Assembly (NCBI GenBank): GCA_016713645.1
Contig: JADJOU010000017.1
Location: 52,980-116,979 of the forward strand
DNA from: Bacteroidota bacterium
GTDB lineage: Bacteria > Bacteroidota > Bacteroidia > Chitinophagales > JADJOU01
Length of the DNA: 64,000 nt
Direction: 5' to 3'
Below, in pieces: positions 58,559 to 64,000 of this stretch. Position 1 is the stretch's first letter, and every line of letters starts with the position of its first letter. Under the pieces are notes generated by a model. It saw nothing but the letters and a program-made list of their open reading frames with translations, made no database searches and had not been told where the DNA came from. The translations under genes and the position numbers were made by a program.

Positions 58559-59424
58559 GATAAAAGGCTTAATTTGTCTATGCATTTTTGTAAACTATCT
58601 CTCCAATGGGGAATGGATAATTTAAATGTCTCTTTGATTTTTTTCTTATTTAAAACACTGTAATGCGGTCGTGAAGCAGGTGTCGGATATTGTGATGTTT
58701 CAATCGGCATTACTTTACATGGTATATTTGAATAATTCATTATGGCATGTGCGAAATCATACCAACTCGCTATTCCTTCATTGGAGTAGTGATATGTGCC
58801 TGCAAATTCAGGTTCAAATTGAATCATAATTTCAGCGATAACTGCTGCGAGATCTGCCGCATAAGTGGGGCTGCCAATTTGATCGAATATGATGTTCAAT
58901 TCACTGCGCTCTCTGCCCAAGCGCTGCATGGTTTTGACAAAATTATTGCCGTAAATGGAATAGAGCCATGAAGTGCGAATAATGATATATTTATCGTGAA
59001 ACTTCGCAATCTCTGCCTCCCCCTCTAGTTTTGTTTGTCCATATACAGATATCGGACCCGTTGGATCTGTCTCTAGCAGCGGCCTGTAATTCTTTCCGTT
59101 GAAAACAAAATCGGTTGAAATGTGAAAGAGCAGGGCATTGTTCATTTTACAAGCCTTGGCAAGATTGCCAGGTGCTGTGACATTGATTTTCTCTGCCAAT
59201 AATATTTCTGTTTCCGCTTTGTCTACAGCCGTATATGCAGCGCAATTGATACAGCAATCGATTGCATGGGTCTTGAAAAATGACTGAATTGCCAATTCAT
59301 CCATAATGTCTAATTCATCGATATCCGTGAAGAATATCGCATGATTTTCAAAGGCTTTTAAGGCATGTAGCGCTTTGAATTCTGAGCCCAATTGCCCATT
59401 TGCTCCTGTTATTAGTATATTCAT
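58555..59424 (-). CDS. rmlD: dTDP-4-dehydrorhamnose reductase
   Basis: Last enzyme of dTDP-L-rhamnose synthesis, reducing the keto sugar. The 289-residue protein starts MNILITGANGQLGSEFKAL with the nucleotide-binding loop; ISTDFVFNGK and the catalytic YGQTKLEGE follow. rmlA, rmlB and rmlC are not in this window, so the pathway must be completed elsewhere. Other extended SDRs that use NDP-sugars are possible but less likely. Confidence 0.92.
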   Translation of the reverse strand: MNILITGANGQLGSEFKALHALKAFENHAIFFTDIDELDIMDELAIQSFFKTHAIDCCINCAAYTAVDKAETEILLAEKINVTAPGNLAKACKMNNALLFHISTDFVFNGKNYRPLLETDPTGPISVYGQTKLEGEAEIAKFHDKYIIIRTSWLYSIYGNNFVKTMQRLGRERSELNIIFDQIGSPTYAADLAAVIAEIMIQFEPEFAGTYHYSNEGIASWYDFAHAIMNYSNIPCKVMPIETSQYPTPASRPHYSVLNKKKIKETFKLSIPHWRDSLQKCIDKLSLLS

Positions 59425-59578
59425 TTGTTCGACAAAATAAATAAAATTAACTTATATTTCCTTGAGAAATTGCAATGGGCTATTTAAGTTTTGTGGCAAA
59501 TCCAATATTTGTTGTTCAAACCCTCATTTATTTGCGCTGAACTGCACAATTTACCTTTAATTTGTCTATTATTTCCAT

Positions 59579-61854
59579 ATGAAGAAAACTTTACTATTCT
59601 TATTTATTTCCCTTTTTGCTCAAAGTGGATTTTCCCAATCTGCTGAAAAAGGAGGCGTGCGCGGATTTGTATATAATGCAAAGACCAAGGAGCCCATCGT
59701 CATGGCTACTGTAGGATTATTTGGCACAAAATATGGCACCACCACTGATGTCAATGGGTTCTTTAACTTCACCAACGTCGAAGCTGGTTCGTATAAATTG
59801 ATTGTCAGAAGTGTCGGCTTTGATTCCAGTGCGAAAGAAGTCGTCATTGCAAATGGCAAGATTACGAATGTCACTTTTAATATTGCGGAGCGAACCAAAA
59901 TGCTCAAGAATATTGATATATCCGCTAAAAAGCAATTGAGTAAGACAAAGGTGAATATGTCTACCGTGAATATATCTCCAAAGGAAATTTCTAAATTGCC
60001 CTCAATCGGCGGAGAGAGTGATTTAGCCCAATATCTTCAAGTTGTTCCAGGTGTTGTGAGCACAGGTGATCAAGGAGGTCAAGTGTATATTCGCGGAGGA
60101 ACGCCCGTCATGACAAAGTTCTTATTAGATGGGATGACTGTATACAACCCTTTCACTCGATTGGTTTCTTTTCTACGTATGAAACAGAAATCGTCAAGAA
60201 CGTCGATATCTATACAGGTGGTTTTACGGCTAGATTTGGAAATCGCGTTTCTGCTGTAGTCGATGTAACGACTAGAGATGGAAATAAAAAGAATTTTCAA
60301 GGTCGAATCTCTATGAATCCTTGGGCATCAAAAGTAATCCTAGAAGGACCGCTTGGAAAGAAGAGCGTGGACGATGCCTCTAGTGTATCCTATATTTTGT
60401 CGGGCAAATATTCATACCTCGATCAATCGTCTAAAATATTCTATCCACATATAGCGGATAATTTGCCCTATTCATTTGCAGATCTCTACGGCAAAATTAA
60501 TTTTAGCGCCAAGTCTGGCAATAAAATCAGTCTTTTCGGATTTAATTTTAGAGACAATGCGAATTTCTTGAACTTAGCAGATTTTGATTGGCAGAATTCA
60601 GGTGTCGGTATGAATACGACCATCGTGCCTCAAGAGAGCAACCTAATGGTCAATATTCGATTGAATTATTCCAATTATGGCATTAATTTGAAAGAGGCCG
60701 ATAACAAGATTAAACAGAGCAGCATAGCTGGATTCGAAGCGGGTTTTGATTTTGTCACTTTTATCAAAGAAGGAGAGGTGAAGTATGGATTGGAATTGAC
60801 TGGATTTGAAACGGATTATCGCTTTACAAATCGATTTGGAAAGACGAGCCAAGCGATTGAGCAATACACCTCTGAAGCCGCTGTCTATGCAGTGGTTAAT
60901 AAGACATTCGGAAAATTTGTATTCGAACCATCCGTCAGGGCGCAATACTACGGATCTATTTCAGAAGCCGTATTTGAACCGCGCTTTGGAATTAAATGGA
61001 ATACCACCAGTAAAATCAGAACAAAATTTTCAACGGGAATGTATTCTCAAAACCTGATCAGCACGAAGAGCGATCGCGATATCGTCAATCTTTTCAATGG
61101 TTTCATCGCTGGAAATGAAGATGCTCCAATCAAAGGTGATGGGATAAAAGCAGATTCGAAATTGCAAAAATCGTTGCATTTTATTTTTGGGGTAGAATTG
61201 GATTTTGCGAAGAATTGGACCATCAATATCGAGCCGTATTATATGTACTATCCACAAATCATCAATGTGAATAGAAAAAAACTCTATAATGCTGATCCCA
61301 ATTTTATGGTGGAAGAAGGTGAGACCAAAGGCTTGGATATATCTGTCAAATACGATTCTAAGCGCGTGAATGTATGGGCGGGATATTCATTGAGCAAAAC
61401 GACTAGACAAGATGATACGGTCGTTTATCCTACGCATTACGATCGACGACACAATGCCAACCTAGTTACTTCATTTAACTTGGGTAAAAAATTCGATTGG
61501 GAAATTAGTGCGCGTTTCAATTTTGGTTCGGGATTCCCTTTCACTAAAACACAGGCTTTCTTTGAAGAATTGCAAAATCCAGGTGCTGTAAGCACGCCTT
61601 ATACCAATTCAAATGGAACTGTTGGTGTGGTTTATGACAAAGAATTAAATGGCGGTAGATTGCCTTATTTTCACCGTCTAGACGTCTCTGCGAAGAAAAC
61701 CTTTTCTCTCGGGGAAAAAGCAAAAGTTGAAGTATCGCTCTCTATCATCAATATCTACGATAGAAACAATGTCTTTTATTTTGATCGATTGAAATATCAA
61801 CGCGTAGATCAATTGCCCATCATACCAAGTCTGGGGATTAGTGCCATTTTTTAA
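59579..61854 (+). CDS. TonB-dependent outer-membrane receptor (frameshifted)
   Basis: About 758 residues: signal peptide (residues 1-19), CarboxypepD_reg-like beta-sandwich (GVRGFVYNAKTKEPIVMATV, residues ~26-105), plug domain (LQVVPGVVSTGDQGGQVYIRGG near residue 160), and a 22-strand-type barrel ending in a strand with IPSLGISAIF. No SusC-like length and no SusD partner, so it is more like a siderophore or metal receptor than a polysaccharide system. The frame breaks at the T run 60151-60153; one more T gives YNPFHSIGFFSTYETEIVKNV. It precedes lolD by four bases. Confidence 0.92.
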
Positions 61855-61858
61855 TACA

Positions 61859-62512
61859 ATGATTGAACTTAAGAATATATCTAAATCATACGGGCAATTA
61901 GAAATTCTTGCCAATATCAATTTGTCTATTCAAGAACAAAAAATCACCTCTATTATTGGAAGTTCGGGTGCTGGAAAATCAACCTTATTGCATATTCTAG
62001 GAACGATCTTGCAACCAGACAAAGGAGATATTTTTATTGACGATATTCAGGTAAATACCTTGTCTGAAGATGCATTGGCAAATTTTAGAAATAAGCATAT
62101 CGGTTTTATTTTTCAGTTTCACCATTTATTGCCAGAATTCACGGCGATAGAAAATGTCTCTATTCCTGCACTAATACAAGGTAAGTCGCAAGTTCTTGCT
62201 TTGCCAAGAGCCATGGAATTGCTGAATTATTTGGGACTCAGCCATCGATTCCATCATAAACCCAGCGAAATGTCAGGCGGTGAACAACAACGCGTGGCAG
62301 TGGCGAGGGCTTTGATGAATCAACCCAGTTTGATCCTGGCCGATGAACCTTCAGGAAATTTAGATACTAAAAATGCTGAAGAATTGCATCAATTGTTTTT
62401 CAAACTCAATGAAGATTTTAAGCAGACCTTCGTTATCGTCACCCACAATGAGAAATTGGCTGCGATGAGCCATCATATTGTTTCGATGAAAGATGGGCAT
62501 GTAGTCCATTAA
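61859..62512 (+). CDS. lolD: LolD-like ABC transporter ATPase
   Basis: A 217-residue ATPase of the LolD/MacB group that powers lipoprotein release. Walker A GSSGAGKST, signature MSGGEQQRV and Walker B LILADEPSGNLD are intact, with the QFHHLLPEFTAIENV Q-loop stretch typical of LolD. The start ATG 61859 (MIELKNISKSYG) is chosen over the frame's earlier ATG at 61841, which overlaps the receptor gene. The matching permease may be the lolE-like gene at 17530. A different MacB-type system cannot be excluded. Confidence 0.87.
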   Translation: MIELKNISKSYGQLEILANINLSIQEQKITSIIGSSGAGKSTLLHILGTILQPDKGDIFIDDIQVNTLSEDALANFRNKHIGFIFQFHHLLPEFTAIENVSIPALIQGKSQVLALPRAMELLNYLGLSHRFHHKPSEMSGGEQQRVAVARALMNQPSLILADEPSGNLDTKNAEELHQLFFKLNEDFKQTFVIVTHNEKLAAMSHHIVSMKDGHVVH

Positions 62513-62619
62513 ATCCCCGCTATTTTTTGATTAATGCTTTGTCAAATTTTTCTATTTTTATGGAGAAGTTTTGAAATCAATTTCATTCCAATAATTCCTT
62601 AATAGATAAAATCAGATTC

Positions 62620-63845
62620 ATGAATACCAATCAAATTTTATGTCCAAATTGCGGCAGCAGCATCAGCGTCGAAGAGATTTTACAGCATCAAATTGAAGAT
62701 AAAATCAAGAAGGAATACGCCGCAAAACAATCCGCCAATTTGAATGAATTGAAGAAGCGCGAGGAGGAGATGAAGGAGCGCGAATTGCAATTTGAATTGA
62801 AGAAAAAACAGGAGAATGATATTTTCATGAAGCGATTGGAAGAGGAGAAAAATAAAATCAAAGAAGAGGAGACGATCAAAGCGAAAAACCAATCGCAAGT
62901 TGAGTTGGATGCGGTGAAGAAGATGTTGGCATCTCAACAAGAGGAGAATCAAAAATTGCAAAATTGCAAATCGATTTACTCAACAAAGACCAAGAATTGA
63001 TCAATCTCAAAGCGCAAAATGAATTGGAAATTCAAAAGAAACTCATCGAGCAGCGCGATCAATTATTTCTGGAAGTGCGCAAAAAAGCGGATGAAGAGAA
63101 TCAAGTGAAGAACGCCATGCTAGCAAAGCAAATCGAAGATCAACATAAATTGATTGAAGAGATGAAACGCAAGGCAGAGCAAGGTTCTATGCAAATGCAA
63201 GGCGAGGTGCAGGAATTGGCGCTTGAATCCATCTTGAAAAATGCATTTCCCTATGATCATATCGAAGAAGTGAAGAAGGGCGTTCTGGGCGCAGATTGCA
63301 TTCAAACAGTGAACAATGAATTCAATATGGCTTGTGGTCAAATTATATTTGAGAGCAAAAACACCAAAGAGTTTTCTAAGTCGTGGATTGAAAAATTGAA
63401 AAGCGATATGCGCTCACAAGGGGCAGATATTGCGGTATTGGTGACTAAGACCATGCCCGCGGATATGGATCGATTCGGCGTACGAGATGGCATTTGGATA
63501 TGTGGTTTTCAAGAAGTAAAGAGTTTGGTTACCGCACTTCGATTAAATTTAATCAGTGTATCTCATGCATTGCAAAGTCAGGAGAATAAAGGCGATAAAA
63601 TGCAAATGCTCTATGCTTTTTTGACGAGCAATGAGTTCAAGCAACAGATAGAGGCGATTGTTGAGGGCTTTACAGCGATGCAGCAGGGCATCAACAAAGA
63701 GAAATTGCAAATGGAGAAAATATGGAAAGAGCGCGAAAAGCAAATTGATAAAGTATTGATGAATACTACCCATTTCTATGGGGCAGTCAAGGGAATCGCC
63801 GGCAATGCCATTGGCAATATACCTGCACTTGAATTAGGAGAATGA
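62620..63845 (+). CDS. DUF2130 coiled-coil protein (frameshifted)
   Basis: About 408 residues of the DUF2130 family. The start CPNCGSSISVEEIL has a CxxC zinc-ribbon-like pair; a long charged coiled coil (residues ~28-200) follows, then the conserved domain with AFPYDHIEEVKKGVLGADCIQTV, KAFSKSWI-like (here KEFSKSWIEKLKSDM), and PADMDRFGVRDGIWIC. Some features recall nuclease-like folds but no function is known to me. The frame breaks at the A run 62960-62963; one more A joins NQKLQKLQIDLLNKDQELI. Confidence 0.88.
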
Positions 63846-64000
63846 AGGTGAATAAATTGTATTGGAGTCTAATTAATATGGTTTGATGAAATAGTGGTAT
63901 CTGATTTTTCAATTTACAATAGATTAACAAACAAACATTATCAGAGGCCGCTATAAACAATGCCTTTGCGGAGATTTTTAATGGATTACGTTGTTTAACT
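63846..64000. other. Non-coding window end
   Basis: The last 155 bases after the DUF2130 gene show no gene, hairpin terminator or promoter that I can support. Confidence 0.6.

Noticed and set aside
59579..61854. SusC/SusD polysaccharide utilisation locus
   Set aside because: The receptor is shorter than SusC and no SusD or glycoside hydrolase gene is adjacent.
1..64000. tRNA or rRNA genes
   Set aside because: I saw no cloverleaf with a CCA-like end or rRNA segment while reading; a tRNA scan would settle it.

Overview
The window looks like the chromosome of a member of the phylum Bacteroidota, most plausibly a Saprospiria/Chitinophagia/Sphingobacteriia-type environmental lineage (inference). 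Four things support this: a complete alternative complex III (ACIII) cluster followed directly by an aa3-type cytochrome oxidase; a C-terminal type IX secretion sorting domain; DUF4833, DUF5606 and CarboxypepD-plug TonB-receptor proteins typical of the phylum; and -7 promoter elements of the TAnnTTTG type with TTTG upstream. Base composition is AT-rich throughout. No tRNA, rRNA, CRISPR array, integrase or intact transposase was seen.

Layout. Positions 1-15500 hold a respiratory block on the + strand: actA (5' truncated), actB, actC, actD, actE, actF, coxB, coxA, ctaB, two subunit III genes, a subunit IV gene, a SCO copper chaperone and a DUF420 protein. ACIII oxidises menaquinol, passes electrons through c hemes, and hands them to the oxidase; ctaB and sco supply its heme and copper. 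Positions 15500-18750 (minus) hold OsmC, a stomatin-like SPFH protein, an AlkD-like protein and a LolC/E permease. Positions 18900-28000 (plus) hold an outer-membrane protein, ftsE, coaD, a palindrome-rich gap, lepB, DUF177-rpmF, a RelE/ParE toxin-antitoxin pair on the opposite strand, an NlpC/P60 lipoprotein, fabH, an EamA transporter and yicC. Positions 28000-48650 are housekeeping genes mixed with lineage-specific ones: an OmpA-first protein, acyl-CoA synthetase, an ORF6N remnant, a YrdC protein, M48 protease, dihydroorotase, DUF5606, an MBL hydrolase, dnaN with an overlapping heme-c lipoprotein, an IscA-type protein, 3-hydroxybutyryl-CoA dehydrogenase, PGI/PMI, rluD, a DUF4833-response regulator-DUF4833 trio, a LamG/T9SS protein, a Upf1-like helicase and a UbiA-like membrane protein. 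Positions 48700-51350 hold efp-accB-accC. Positions 51432-55403 encode an orphan A-T-multi-membrane/hexapeptide enzyme of the Pls/PosA NRPS-like type. Positions 55425-57074 are a hipBA module with candidate operators upstream. The rest holds free methionine-R-sulfoxide reductase, an SDR, rmlD, a TonB-dependent receptor, lolD and a DUF2130 protein.

Sequence quality matters here. About twenty otherwise normal genes are interrupted, and in nearly all of them the reading frame is restored by changing one mononucleotide run by a single base, most often by adding one. I treat these as probable sequencing or assembly errors, annotate each such gene over its full span, and say where the break lies. 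Three in-frame stop codons (31623, 36843, 46337) are not of this kind. The least explained pieces are the Pls/PosA-like enzyme, the OmpA-first protein, the DUF4833 pair, and the palindromic intergenic elements.
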